Source of the DNA: Sorghum bicolor
Taxonomy: Eukaryota > Streptophyta > Magnoliopsida > Poales > Poaceae
NCBI RefSeq assembly: GCF_000003195.3
Contig: NC_012871.2
Span: 64,719,802-64,783,801 of the forward strand
DNA length: 64,000 nt
Direction of reading: 5' to 3'
Below, piece after piece: positions 1-12,900 of this stretch. Each line of letters begins with the position of its first letter. Position 1 is the first letter of the stretch. The translations under genes and the position numbers were made by a program. The notes under the pieces were generated by a model. The model saw only the letters and a list, made by a program, of their open reading frames with translations, searched no databases and had not been told where the DNA came from.

Positions 1-770
1 AAATGATGTGGCACGAAGGCGGCCGACGCCCAATGGCTAAAAATGAGCCCAGCCCACGCAGCACCCCACCCGGCCACCCCCACCCTTCCAAACCCTAACC
101 CTCTAACCTCTCAGTCACATTCCCCACCCCGCGCCGCAGCCCACCGCTCTCAGCCGCGCGCCCGGCCGCAACTCTCCCAGCGCCGCACCTCCTCGCAGCA
201 CCGCCGCCACGCCTCGCGCTTCTCTCTCGCAGTCTCGCGTCTCGCCTCTCCCAGCGCCGCGCCTCTCCTCCCATCTCTCTCTGGCCTCTGGCGGCGCGAC
301 CATCTTCCTCGCGGCCGACGACCGCTGGCGCGGTGGCGCCCTCTTGGCTCGCGCGAACACCCCCTGCAACGAGCGCCGCGACTCCGTCCTCTTCCCCGGA
401 GGCCGGAGCCGCAGCGGCGACGTCGAGCACGCCGACGGCTGCCGCCACCTCCCGCGGCTGCCTCTTCCCCACGTGCGCATGCTCGGCACGGCGTGCTCTC
501 GGCACGACCCGATGGCCCATGGGCCGTGCCTTGGGCCGGAGGCTAGGCACGAGCACGGCAGCGGCACGACACGGCCGGCACGGTGGCCCGTTGAGGCACG
601 ACCCCGCGTCGGGCTGGCACGGCCCGATGGCCATCTACGTAGGCGTCACTTGCGCGGCATCATCAGCCCAGGCAGTCTGCTCAGCTGAACGTCGAGCCGT
701 GCCTGCTCTATGCTGCTCGCCTGCTCGGCCTGCGCATCGGTGGTTGCACTCCAGGCAGACTTGACATGAT
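1..770. other. GC-rich unassigned stretch with a promoter-like start
   Basis: The first 100 bases contain GCCCA-type (site II) motifs near 29-53 and a telo-box, AAACCCTAA, at 90-98. These are typical of promoters of translation-related plant genes. The following ~650 bases are very GC-rich and iterate GGCACG/CGGCCC words, including two near copies of a GCACG(A)CCCGATGGCC segment around 500-535 and 597-632. Open frames exist on both strands, but none resembles a protein family and their codon use looks like a GC artefact. It may be a decayed gene start or a transposon end; I cannot decide. Confidence 0.3.
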
Positions 771-947
771 CCAGCTGCCTATTGCTCCATCCATTTCTGT
801 TTTACCGTTTTCTGTTTGCACCGTGTTTCACAATTTGAAAAAAGGTTAGATAATCCCCTTTGAATTATAGATAACCCAGATCATCGGATTCCGTTATTTA
901 ATACCTCACATATGCGTATAATCAGATTTTGATTATCGGATGTATAA

Positions 948-1106
948 GGGCCTCTTTGGTTATTCTTCTCTAAAATTTAGAGCTAAAATTCCAAATTTTA
1001 GCACACCTCATATCATATTAGAGCATTGGATCTCAAATCTGAGTTAAAGTGCTCAAAAAATTTTAAAGCTCGAAAGTCTACAGAAGACAATCCAAACAGA
1101 CGCTGA
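948..1106. repeat. Tourist-like MITE
   Basis: A 159-bp element bounded by TAA at 945-947 and 1107-1109. The imperfect terminal inverted repeats read GGGCCTCTTTGGTTATTCT on the left and AGACAATCCAAACAGACGC on the right. A TAA target duplication fits the PIF/Harbinger (Tourist) superfamily. No coding capacity. Confidence 0.55.
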
Positions 1107-1118
1107 TAAAAATACTAA

Positions 1119-1241
1119 GGGCCCCTTTAGAACGTAGGATTTTTGCAGAAATTATATAGAAATTTTACAGAAATTAGTTAATTTTTAATTTTAATGTAAA
1201 AACATAGCAAACGGAAAGGAATCCCGTAATCCAAAGTGACC
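1119..1241. repeat. Tourist-like MITE, second copy type
   Basis: A 123-bp element flanked by TAA at 1116-1118 and 1242-1244, with ends GGGCCCCTTTAGAACGTAGG and CCCGTAATCCAAAGTGACC. It lies only 13 bp after the preceding MITE, and both sit just upstream of the helicase promoter. Confidence 0.5.
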
Positions 1242-1358
1242 TAAATTTCTTCTTTTTATTACCTGTTCACTTGAGCTTGTCGCTGAATCTGAAATTCTGA
1301 ATAAATCAGTTTCAGCCACACGGGTAATCCACACAACATCGTGCCTCTGTCCTCTGAA

Positions 1359-1443
1359 GGCCCAATCAAAGCCCAGCCCATCGCTACCTGGCTCGGCTGC
1401 TCTCCTCCACGAGACCACGACACGAAACCCTGGACTAAACCCT
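1359..1443 (+). promoter_or_regulatory. Site II plus short telo-box promoter motifs
   Basis: GGCCCA at 1359-1364 is followed by GCCCA at 1371-1375 and 1376-1380, and AAACCCT occurs at 1425-1431 and 1437-1443, all within 180 bp of the helicase start codon. Site II (TGGGCY) combined with telo-box is a known promoter signature of plant ribosomal-protein and ribosome-biogenesis genes. That agrees with the predicted job of the gene downstream. Confidence 0.55.
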
Positions 1444-1534
1444 CGTCCCTCCCATTCTCCCCCCTCCCGCCTCCCGGCGCCGGAAAAGCGAGTTCACATT
1501 CACAGCCCGCCTGTCTCCCTCCCGGCTCTTCGCC

Positions 1535-4500
1535 ATGGACCCGAGCTTCCGGTTCGACCCGGACAGCTCCGACGACGAGGCGGCGGGTGCCCCAGCGCGG
1601 GGCGGCCCGGCGCAGTCGCCGTGGGAGTTCTCGTCGTACGCGGAGTCCGTGGCGGCGGAGCACGCGCGCCGCCGCACCACCTCCATCGACGAGAAGATCT
1701 CGCACCTGCGCCAGGGACGCGGGAAGCCCGTCCTCTCCGATGACTCGGAGAGCGACGTGAGCGGCAGCGGGGAGGATGACAGCAGCGACGACGAGGCGAT
1801 AGAGGGGGAGAGCGGTGACGAGGAGGACGAGCTGGAGGAGAGCGAGGACGAGGAGGGGGTCGACGGGGGCTCCGATGTCGAGGAGGACATCGAGGGGAGT
1901 GGCGATGAGGAGGCCAGCGGCGATAGGGAGGGGGATGAGGACGGGAGCGACGAGGAGGGAGGAAGCGAGCTGGGAGAAGAGGAGGATGCCCATGAGGTAT
2001 GCTTGGGTGGTAGTTTCATTCCTCACCCCAGCCCATCTTTTCTGTTCAGTTTAGCTGCTGAGGCTGTGCTCTTCACATGACGAGCTATGTAATTCGTTAG
2101 GATGGCAAGCAATTTAGACCATGATGTTTATGTATCCATCACCACTCCATTTGTATTGTCTTTGAAAGTGTAAAACGCCTATTAATCTGTAATAATGTAA
2201 TGGCAGGAAGAAGATATGGCCGAGCAGAATGACACGAGTGGACCAGTTGATCCTTCTAAATTCTTCGCTTCTTCAGAGGGGGCATCGTTTCATGCAAATT
2301 CGTTCCTTGAGCTTAACTTGTCTCGTCCACTAGTTCGAGCTTGCGAAGCGCTTGGCTACCAGAAGCCAACACCGATTCAGGTTTGCACTCGCAACTCTTT
2401 ATTGTTAGGTCATGTTTTAAATTAATTATAGGTATCAAATGCCCAAATCTGACTTCCTTGAGATATTTCAGATTCTCTAACCACCAGATATTAACTGTAA
2501 GATACTACTCCAATTGCTAGTTTCACATGTTAAAAGCTTACTAAAATCTAAAAAAAGCTTCACCCATATCTTTCTTGTTGTCATCCTGTTGGTTAAACTA
2601 ACTGGAAGTAATTTAAATATAGACTTCTAGTTTTTGAAGTATCTTGTTCTGTAGTTGCTCTGTAGGAACGAGAATTTAGAAGGGACCGGTGATATAATTT
2701 TTTGGGTCAACTGCCACCAATTAATCTATGGAGAGGTGGCGGTTTAATGGGATTTGTTATCGTGATGGATACTCTTATCCCATTGTTATGATTTGAGCTG
2801 GCACATCTTGTGATTGTGAAATCAACCCTATAGTTATTCAAATATTTTTGCCAAATAACGTGAGTAAAAGAAAAAAAACAATTTCCTCCCTGATCCCATA
2901 ATCTCTCTCCCTTACAGATCACAGGAATTACTATCTTTTTCTTTTCAAGGGAAACATAACTATCTTAAGTGCCTAAAATTGTCACAGATTGTTTAGATCC
3001 ATTCTTCATTTTCAGAATGAAGATGCTATGTTCCTGTGTCATAAACAATGGGCATGAGAATGATTTAATGTTTGACACTGAATTTTTCTTGGCATTGATC
3101 TCATTAGTTGACCTTTGGGTCTGTATATGTTGTTCACCTGTTCCTAATGTCAAATATCCAGTCATTGTAACCCTGCTTTAAAAGTTTAAGTACTGGCCTT
3201 ACTGGCTCTATATGTATTGGCCACTTCATATTGAGTGGAACATTGTAACAGGAGATACTAGTATGATAACACTGAGCTTGTTGTACCCAGGTCAAACTTC
3301 CATAACTGCTACATCCAATAATGGTTGGTAGTTAGGGTCAAACTTAGCAAAGTTTTCTTTTGACCACATTTTGGTTACATGTGTTTATATTATATCCCAT
3401 TGTTTAGTCAAATACGATAACTATTGAAACTTGCAACGTAATTTGGTTTCAAATATCATTTTTGCTCAACTCTGTTCATATTCCAGGCTGCTTGCATACC
3501 TCTGGCATTAACTGGAAGGGACATCTGTGGTAGTGCTATTACAGGATCTGGAAAGGTATCTCAGATGAACATAAATATTATTTGTGTGGTGTTTTGAGGT
3601 AGTATATACATAGGTTGACTAATCTCTTTAAGTTAGACAGCTGCTTTCTCGTTGCCTGTGTTGGAACGTCTACTTTTTCGTCCAAAGCGTGTACCTGCAA
3701 TAAGGGTGCTTATTCTTACTCCAACCAGAGAGTTGGCTGCTCAGTAAGTTCTATAAATTCATTGTTTGATATGATCATCTTTCGTCTTACTTCATTGTGT
3801 TGTTAGCTCTTCAGACATAATTAAAACTACACTTGTACTCCCTCCCTTGCAAATTATAAGTCGTTTTGACTTTTCAATACATTCATTTTGCTATGCATCT
3901 AAATATAATAATATGTCTAGATGCATAGCAAAATGGATGAACCGAAAAAGTCAAAGTGACTTGTAATTTGGAACAGAGGGAGTATTATCTTAGCATGGTC
4001 CATTTCCTCTCTTTCATTGTTTATCTCCAGGCTGCCAATGTTTTCGTGGTGTGTTATATTCTCTGAGTATGAATGCTGGATTTTTTTAACCTTGGTCTTA
4101 ATATTTTCTGTTGAAACTTTGCTCTTTTGGTCCTTAGATATATTTTTTTATTTTTTCATGTTACTCAGTTATTCTTGATCAACCCTTCATATGCTATCGA
4201 CTTTAGGTTTATTGGGCTATTTGCATATCTGCAACTTTACAGCTTTATTTGGAACCTTTTATTATTTGTGCTCGGCATAGTGCATCAGTTTGATATTTGT
4301 GAGGAGAGTTTTTCTCAATAATATTTTGGAGTAAGTGGAAAAAGGGAAAAGAATGGAATCAGATACTATTTATGTTTGTTCCTTTTGCATTGTATAGAAT
4401 ATTAAATGAGAATATCAACATGCTAGCAAAACAGAGCTGCTCTATTTTTCTTTGTTGTTCACTTTGCTGAACTGCTATAGAAAGTTGTCTTAATTCATTA

Positions 4501-7500
4501 TAACAAGTGTTTTATTTAACACTCAGTAACGTTATTTTTTCTCCAATCAGTATCAGTTACCATTTACTTAATTACTAACATTTGTTCCCCTACATATGCA
4601 GGGTCCATAGTATGATCGAGAAGTTAGCCCAATTTACGGATATCAGATGTTGTCTCATTGTTGGAGGTCTTTCAACTAAGGTTTCTTGCTTGCGTCGAGT
4701 TCTATTGAGTTTTTGATGTTTTCATAGGGTTTTAGCCCTATAGCGTTTGATATTCCTGTTCAGAACACAATGTTTTCAGTGCTTTAGGGTGTGTATGTAC
4801 TCCAATTCTGTCTTAGTTATGGCTGCATGTTAAGCTAGTGTGGTTGTCAGGTATACTCTATTTGCTTGCCCTTCTATTTGCGTGTAAGAAGGATATGGAT
4901 CTGATCTACTGTAGTAACGGTTTACTTCTGTTCAAACTAAGAAAACTTGGAAAAACAGAAAAAAAAATCTTGCTTGAATTGCCCTCTACCATCATGAAAG
5001 TAAATTTCCTGAATAGTCATTGTATATAGTAGTATTTCTTATAGAACTTACAGGTTTGACATCTGGCTTGCTATTTCCAGCACTCTTATCAATGTGTTAT
5101 AGCATGTTGTGTTGCTTTATGTACAAGCTTCCTTTATTTGATTTGAATACTACAATCTTTCACTTCTGTGGTCATAACTTTCATGTTTGCATTCTTCTGT
5201 TATTGCCCACTACTATTTCTTTTAGTTAAATGCTTCCTGATGTTCAATTTTATGGTCTTGCTGATGAAATGCTGTACTCAGGTTCAAGAAGTTGCTCTAA
5301 GATCAATGCCTGACATCGTTGTAGCAACCCCTGGGCGCATAATAGACCATCTGCGCAATTCTCTTTCTGTTGGGCTTGAAGATCTAGCTGTTGTGATCCT
5401 TGATGAGGCTGATCGCTTGCTAGAATTGGGTTTCAGTGCTGAAATTCAAGAACTGGTAACTGTTGAACTCTGGTTTTGCTGGTTCCTTGTTGCATTTGCT
5501 TTTGTGGTAGTATTCATCATTCAAACAAATACTAGAATTGACACTAAGAGTGTTTTTCTTCGTGTTGTTTTCATTCCTAATGCACTTTTGCCTAATAATC
5601 ATTGCAGATTCGTATGTGTCCTAAAAGGAGGCAGACTATGCTTTTCTCTGCTACAATGACAGAAGAAATTGATGAACTTATAAAGCTTTCACTAAACAAA
5701 CCTGTACGACTTGAAGCTGACCCTTCACTGAAACGGCCTGCAACGTTGACTGAAGAGTATGCTCCACCTCTATAGCTATTTCTCTTTAGTCCTCCCTGCC
5801 CCCATGCCCCCGCGGCCCCACCCCCACCCCCAAAAAATAAAATAATTTTTTTTATGATCTGTGGCTGTTAATGTCTTGTGAGTTTCAACATTTTCATCTG
5901 CTCAATGATATTTTACTGAATATATATAGAACTCATATATATAGAACTCACTATAGTGTCATGTTTGCTCCCAATTTTACACAGGGTTGTTAGGATACGG
6001 CGAGCACGTGAGTCAAATCAAGAAGCTGTTCTTCTTGCACTCTGTTTGAAGACTTTCAAGCGAAGTGTTATCATTTTTAGGTCTGTTTTCTTTATAACTT
6101 GGTAACCTTTGATTTGAAGATTAGGGATCCTTTACTGGGGGTACAGTCAACATTAACTGTTTTACTCCTTATTGTGTTAACCTTGAATATCTAAGAATCA
6201 TGTTGAACTAGTGTCTATGTCTAGTATTGTGGCTGAAAAGATAATGCGATGAACACAATATATTCATTCATGCAACGTTGTCATAGTCCATCAAGAGGTT
6301 TGATGCATGTGTATGTATGTCACAATTTTATTTTAATACCGCACGTCGGTTCAGCACCCATTCATGCAATGTTATCAGAGTCCAAGGGATTTGGTTTATG
6401 TGCATGTATATCATGATTGTATTTTTATACCACACATCAGTTCAAGCACTCCTGTGTGCTGTTGTTACCCCTGATTTTTATATTATTTATTATTTGGATA
6501 CATGTTTGGTGATATTTGTTAGTCTATTTTACTGTTTGTATTGACATATTGATAATTCATGTCTTACCCCCCCCCCCCCTCCCTCTTGCAGTGGGACAAA
6601 GCAATCTGCACACAGGTTAAAAATAGTATTTGGTCTCTCTGGCATGAAAGCAGCTGAACTTCATGGCAACCTTACACAGGCCCAGCGACTTGAGGTGATT
6701 TTATTTGTTATAGGTTTCCCTTGGTTTTGTTTTCGGTATATGATATCAATTGTAATGTTACAAAATCTGTTATTTCAATGTGGTCACTCGAAGATGTTGG
6801 ATAACTGTTGTAATGCTATAACTTGTCATATTGTGTATGAACTCTCATTGGTAAAATCATCTTACATGTGATTTACGATCCTTTTGGCTCTAGCTGTAGT
6901 TCACGAAATGTGCACACCTCGATTTACGATCTTTTGGCTCTGTAGTGCACGTAATGTGCTCCACATCTCAGCTTATTGAACAGTTCTGATGGTAAACTTA
7001 CAGTGTGATGCAAGATAGTTGAGCTTAATACCTTGATCTGAATTATGCTCAGCTAACTTCCTAGGATTGTAGAACCAAACCACATTACCTCAACTTAGTG
7101 AAGAAAATCTCCACACTCTTGACTTTGACTCGCACCACATAGATATTTATAATACGTATGGTTTCTCCAATAAAGGAACTGCATAAATTGATTGCTGCCA
7201 CTGTTTAGGCCCAACTGGATGCTTTTGGATCACAGCATGGCAATCTATTACCAGGGATCCAGCATATATTTCTGCCTGGATAGTCTAAGCTATAAGTTGT
7301 TGAATTGGAAGATTTAGAATGGATGTTACATCCGACAACACACATGTGTCATTTTTTTGGTTACCTCTTATAATGTTTACATGCATCCTGCAATTCTGAG
7401 ACTTTGTGTTAATTGAATCTAATTATCATATATCTTTTCACCAATCTGATAGAGAATTATGTTGTTTGATTTATTACAGGCTCTGGAACTTTTCAAGAAA

Positions 7501-10500
7501 CAAGAAGTAGATTTTCTGATTGCAACTGATGTTGCTGCTCGTGTAAGTGACTTTGTACTTCTTACATTGTTATTTTTCTTTTACTTTGTTGAGATATTGC
7601 ACTGTTTGGTGCTAGTAATTTAACAAAAATGATCACTGTATTGTAATGAATGATATTAAACAATAGAAGATATACAAATCACTATTTAAAGGATTTATTG
7701 ACAAATTGTTGGTTTAACTTTTAGGGGATTGATATTGTTGGTGTTCGGACTGTAATAAATTTTGCATGCCCAAGAGATGTGAAAACGTAAGTGATACAAT
7801 TGACCTTTTTCCTGTAAATCTTATTCTGATTGTTGCTATTTACTTGGTTCATGTTCAAGCTTCCTGTCCTAGGGCAAAGTTATTGATGAAAACATTGTGC
7901 AATTGATTATTGAGTTGACTGTCGTTCATTGTTCACTTAGAAACACTGCATCTTTAGTATATCTATTGTTACTGGAGTTAGGTGTTGCTTTGCCATTTTT
8001 CAATAAATATAACCGGAAGTTTTAGTTAAGATTCTTTATCAACTTTTCCAATATGCACTATCTAAGCCCTTGTGAAGTTTAGGTCACCTTTAGTGGCATG
8101 TCTTCTAGTTCAAATACCAAAATTTTAGTAACCAACCTTCTCTTAAATTATTCCATTGATGTATTTATACAGAAGTTATGTTTATATATTATGAACTGTT
8201 TAATGAGAGAGTTGATTGTTCTAGAAATAAGTGTATTTTGTTACCATTATCTGTTCTCAAAGTCAAATTCTCTACTATAAAACTGTTTTTCATGGTTCCT
8301 AAGGTGTCCCTGCCAGTTGGTCTTGTCTGTGCGGCATGTTTTTTTTCTTCTTATTTTTCTTATCACATTTTCTGCCATTGTTCTGTTTGCACCATGTATT
8401 TTCTTTTCTTTTCTTTTCTTTTCTTTTCTTTTCTTTTCTTTTCTTTTTGTTTATGTTTTCTACATGCAGACTTGCTTGACCTCATTCCATAGCCGCCACC
8501 TTTTTTGTTAAAAGAACTTTGAACCGTGAATTTTAATAATGCCACGTGTTTTTGTGGCTTCTAGTTCCAGTCGTATTTACTTTTGATTTTAGCATACTAT
8601 TTTGTAAATTTGTACATTGTTTATGTTGCTGCAGTTATCTTCATCGTGTTGGCCGCACAGCGCGGGCAGGAAGAGAAGGCTATGCTGTGACATTTGTAAC
8701 CGATGATGACAGGTCCCTCTTGAAAGCAATTGTAAGTATTGTGTGATATGCTAAAATCTGAAAAATGTTGTAATTCTTCAGAATAGACGTGCTCACAGAT
8801 ATGTTGTACTTCTTTTAATCAGATTGCTTAAGCAACCTTCTAATTAATGGAATTGCAACCTTTTCCAGACTTAGCCTGCCATTAACAATGTTTTTTTTTA
8901 AAACTTCATTCTAAAGCTTCGTTATTTGTGTAAAATAAAAAACGGGATATTTCCATGTGCGCTGTGGGCATTTTCATCACGACTTACCTATTATATACTT
9001 GTATATGGGAAACATATCAAACAGGTTGCAGAGGCTGGTTCCTTGAGTCACATGGCTTTTAGTTATTTCTGTGCCAAACTAATAACAGAAATGCACTCAT
9101 CTATTGATCTGTGGGGCTCTTCGGAGTGTTTTTGCCTTGGTTGTTGCTTAATGGTTTTATTTGACTTACCTTTTAGGCCAAGAAGGCTGGTTCACAGCTG
9201 AAAAGCCGTATTGTTGCTGAGAAACCTGTGGCTGAGTGTGCACAACTGATTGAGCAACTAGAAGGCCAAATTTCTATCATCATTCGAGAAGAAAGGTTAG
9301 TTTCATGCTGTTATGCTCTTAAAGCTGCTGTGCTCTTTTGTAAGTTCCATCCATAATGTGGATGTTTATGCCCTTTTTAGGGTGGAAAGAGAAGCGAGAA
9401 AAGCTGAAATGGAAATAGCAAAGGTTATTTATTTTTAACTTCAGTTTTACCTAAATAAATTATCTTCTTTCCTGTGAATTTCAATTACTTAACAGAGCTG
9501 TACTTCAGAATTCTGAATACATTTGTACCTTTGCCATTACATATTTGAATATACAAGGCAGAAAATATGATAGCCCATAAGGATGAGATATACTCACGGC
9601 CAAAGAGAACCTGGTTTGCTACTGAACGGGAAAAGAAGCTTTTGGCAGCAGCTGCTAAAGTAAGCATATCTGAATTTTTTTTTAAATTCTTTAGGCAAGA
9701 TGTTATGCATTTCGTCTTCTAATTTATATTTTTGCCATTGTACTTTCACACATATATTTTATGTGACTTCTACAATTTGGTTCTGATTGGATTGTTATTT
9801 GTTTGCTCTCATTGCTTTTCATTTTCAGTTGCCAAATCACCTATCTTGTGCTTGAATATATTATACACATGGGATTTGATGTCTTACCATGCTTGTAGTA
9901 ATTTATTTATATTGAAAGAGACTGTTGATGTTTCCTAAACAAAAATACTGTTGTAGATGACACATCAGTGGAGCATGGTGCCACCTAGTTTTTGGAGTAC
10001 ATGAGCCCATTTCTTGATCGGCTCACATGCTAAGATGAAACTCTGAAGAGCCACTTGCTGGCCCCAAGTCCATCCCATTCCTCCATTCTCCACTCACTAT
10101 TCGACAGGCACATATCCATCACATTCCCTTGAACCTGCCAGTTCCATGCTGCTTCACTTTGCTTGGAGCAGCGGAAGAATCTAGTATTTTGGTATACAAA
10201 TTGCACTTTGGTATGGGAAGAAGAGAAGCCCTCAAAGACCAGTATTGCCTACGCCCAACCTAAGTGCACTAGGAGGATATCCACAACTCCACATTGGACC
10301 ACTTGCAAGTTGCAACAACTTGGCCTGCTTCGGGCTACTATCTGAAGGATAAAGAAACAACGATTACTTGCCATGCTTCAACTTTTGGTCTATGGGGTAT
10401 CCCCAGGTCACTTGCTTGTAGTCACCGCCGATTATATCCATATGCTCATCAGATGCACCGGTAGACCTGGCCTTGCAAATTTCTATGGAAATACAGTGTT

Positions 10501-12357
10501 CTTAATGCTATCTTGTTATTGTTAAAATTTCCTTTCTTAAAAGCAAGAAGATTTTTCTTTTTCTTCCCACTTAGATGGGGCTGAAATTCTTTCTTTATCC
10601 TTAGTTTGAAGATATCCATAAATCATCTACACATTACTATATCACTGACATGGCTTTGCTTTTTTTTTTCATCAAGGAATCTTTGGATCAAGGTAAGAGT
10701 ACCTCTGGAGTTATTAGTGCTAAGCAGGCTGAAGACCTCCGTCTGAAGGAGAAAAAGAGACGAGAGCATGAGGTTTGCAATATGCTTATGAAGTGATGTT
10801 TGGATAATGTATTAATAATGTGCATGTGATTTGTTTATACTGACATTCTCTTCTCATCTTTGTTTTACAGAAAAATCTACCAAGGAAGAAACGCCGAAGA
10901 TTAGAGGCCCAGCGAGAGATGTTGGAAGATGAGGATGAAGATGACGAGGAAGCAAAGGTTCAGTTCTTTGAGTTATTTTGTTATCGGCCTCTGCCGGTTG
11001 CTAATTATTCCTATGGATTTGATGCGAGTAACTACTGAATTAATTAATCGAACCATGACATTGATGTTACACCAGCATTGTGATCACATATGCCCCATGG
11101 GCCAATATACAAATAGGTGTCTGTGTGTGTACACTTGTGTGTAGAAGCCCCTACATAGTGAAGGAAATGCAAACAATGAAACAAATACATGTACATAGGT
11201 CATGCTACAGTTAACTTTGGTATTCTGGTCCAGTTTGCAGTTGCTGTGTTATGGTTCTGTGCTGTGGAGTCTAGTTGTTTAAGCCCTTGCTAATTTAGTA
11301 ATACATTCATGTCAATGCTTCGAAAAAGATGTTTTCAACTTTCACTTTTCGTGTCACCCTACAAAATAAAGTCCCAACTCTTTCTAAAAAGAATTGTGCA
11401 ACACTTGTGACAAATTCGTGTGTGAAAGTGTCTTTTAACTGTATACATAGAAACCTAATTGCCTGTGAAATAATAACATAGGAAGTGTTTCTTTCAACAT
11501 GGTCTGGTTTCAGTTCCATTTGAATTGACAGTTAGTTTGGGCTGTTGCATGAACTTCATATTGCATTTGCCATAATCTGAAGATTTAGTCATTTAATTAT
11601 CATCTGTATCCAGAGGTTGGTCACTGTAACTTAATTTTCTTTTATAATGAGAATTGGATGTTATGATCAAAAGCTATACTTCAGAAGGCACATTCTACTA
11701 TTCTAGAGGTTGATTCATTTCTAGGTAGCACCTCTTTTACTACCTTATATAACAAAATTAGATTTTCCATGGGGATGTCATTTTTATTCTTTAGGTCTTT
11801 AGTTTCATATGAAAAGAAACTATGTGCTGGTACATGTGGTTGACTGCATTCAGTTCTAAGCATTGAAGAATCTCCTACAGGAAAATGATAGAGGGAAGAA
11901 ACCAAAGAAAGGCCAATCTCTAGTGGATGCTGCTTACCGAAAGGCAAAATCATTGAAGGCAGCCAGCAAACGGGGTCCTGGTGCAGGCAAAGGAAAGAAT
12001 GAGAAGAATGCAAGACAACATTCTGAGAAGACTCCGAGCAGGCATGAAGAGATGCGTGAGCTGTTCGAGAATGATATGAGTGAATGGAAACAGGGACGCT
12101 CCTCAAAGAAAAACAACAATTTCGCGCACAAAAAATCAAAGAACGCTTTTAAGAGCAAAGCAAGGTATGCAGTAATGGTTTGAATTAGAACTGTTTGCAT
12201 TGCCAGTCAACTGGAAATGGAAATGGGTAAAATGACCTGATTGAGCACTTGTGACTACATGAGGCTGCCTAATAATTTTTTGCATGTGATGAAAATGACA
12301 CATTTGTGATTGAGTTTTTTCCCCTTCATTTTTGGCAGGTACAAGCGCAGGAAGTAG
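1535..12357 (+). CDS. RH28: DEAD-box ATP-dependent RNA helicase 28 (Drs1/DDX27 type)
   Basis: Nineteen exons give about 794 aa: 1535-1996, 2207-2380, 3487-3555, 3637-3743, 4602-4680, 5282-5455, 5608-5756, 5985-6080, 6592-6694, 7480-7542, 7725-7786, 8635-8731, 9177-9295, 9381-9423, 9558-9659, 10677-10772, 10871-10957, 11881-12164, 12339-12357; all joins keep frame. Residues 1-154 are an acidic Glu/Asp/Ser-rich tail. The helicase core follows: Q motif (GYQKPTPIQ), motif I (GSGK, ~232-235), PTRELA, TPGR, DEAD (~338-341), SAT, motif V (ATDVAARGIDI) and motif VI ([10 protein letters not shown], ~516-525). The C-terminus is a basic coiled-coil-like tail ending KSKARYKRRK. Drs1-type helicases act in the nucleolus in 60S subunit assembly, and the length and domain order fit plant RH28. 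Site II/telo-box motifs upstream suggest co-regulation with ribosome genes. Introns carry a Stowaway-like MITE and microsatellites but no coding damage. Confidence 0.95.
3838..3982. repeat. Stowaway-like MITE in helicase intron 4
   Basis: A 145-bp element with long terminal inverted repeats: left CTCCCTCCCTTGCAAATTAT, right ATTTGGAACAGAGGGAG. It is flanked by TA at 3836-3837 and 3983-3984. The CTCCCTC start and TA duplication are diagnostic of the Tc1/Mariner-related Stowaway group. It could fold into a near-complete hairpin. Confidence 0.8.
6266..6450. repeat. Imperfect ~94-bp tandem duplication in intron 8
   Basis: The segment starting ATTCATGCAACGTTGTCA at 6266 recurs as ATTCATGCAATGTTATCA at 6360. 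The copies continue in parallel through a CATGT-rich stretch and an ACCRCAC(G/A)TC(G/A)GTTCA word. It is confined to an intron of the helicase gene. Confidence 0.5.
6567..6579 (+). repeat. Poly-C tract in a splice acceptor
   Basis: Thirteen consecutive C residues form part of the polypyrimidine tract directly before the acceptor of helicase exon 9 (exon starts 6592). Homopolymers of this length vary in number and are prone to sequencing error. Confidence 0.85.
8399..8446 (+). repeat. (TTTTC)n microsatellite
   Basis: About nine near-perfect TTTTC units in intron 11 of the helicase gene. This would be a polymorphic marker; no function is implied. Confidence 0.85.
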
Positions 12358-12900
12358 AAGACTGGGCCATCTCCGGGCTTGTATTACATTCCCTTGTCTC
12401 AATTTTGACTGACTGATCCTGATGTTTCCACTCACATTGCGTTTGCTTTTTGTAAACTTCTCATATCATGTAAACTCACCGTTTTCTGATAATGTCTCTA
12501 ATGATCTCGCGACAGTTGTCCTCAGTTTCGACATGTGTCGTTGCTCGTATCGTAGTTCGTACTTACTATATTAATCTTTCCTGCCATACGCTGTTTTGTG
12601 GACATCGACCTAGTTGCTATGTTCCTGTTCCTGCGACTCATATGCAATGCCAAGTGCTTGTTCGCTGGTCTGACTGAAAGTACTGTTTGCAGATAAGTAA
12701 ACGGAAGTTTACACTCTATATTCCAATGCAAGATTTTTCTGATGTGAGGTCCATCTTTCATAAAGCCTTCATGTCTAGGGTGATCGAGAAAGGTTTTTAA
12801 ATGAAGTGCCGTCATCTATGTGCAGCGACGGAAATTATTCATCATCTGCCCTATGTCATTTACCTAATAATTATGGCACTGAGACGTGTAACCTTGTTGC

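Noticed and set aside
43..764. Overlapping open frames of 110-180 codons on both strands at the window start
   Set aside because: They exist in all frames because the DNA is very GC-rich; none has a recognisable domain or sensible codon use.
1259..2026. A 255-codon minus-strand frame opposite helicase exon 1
   Set aside because: It is the mirror of an acidic Glu/Asp/Ser-rich coding exon. The plus-strand frame continues through conserved helicase motifs.
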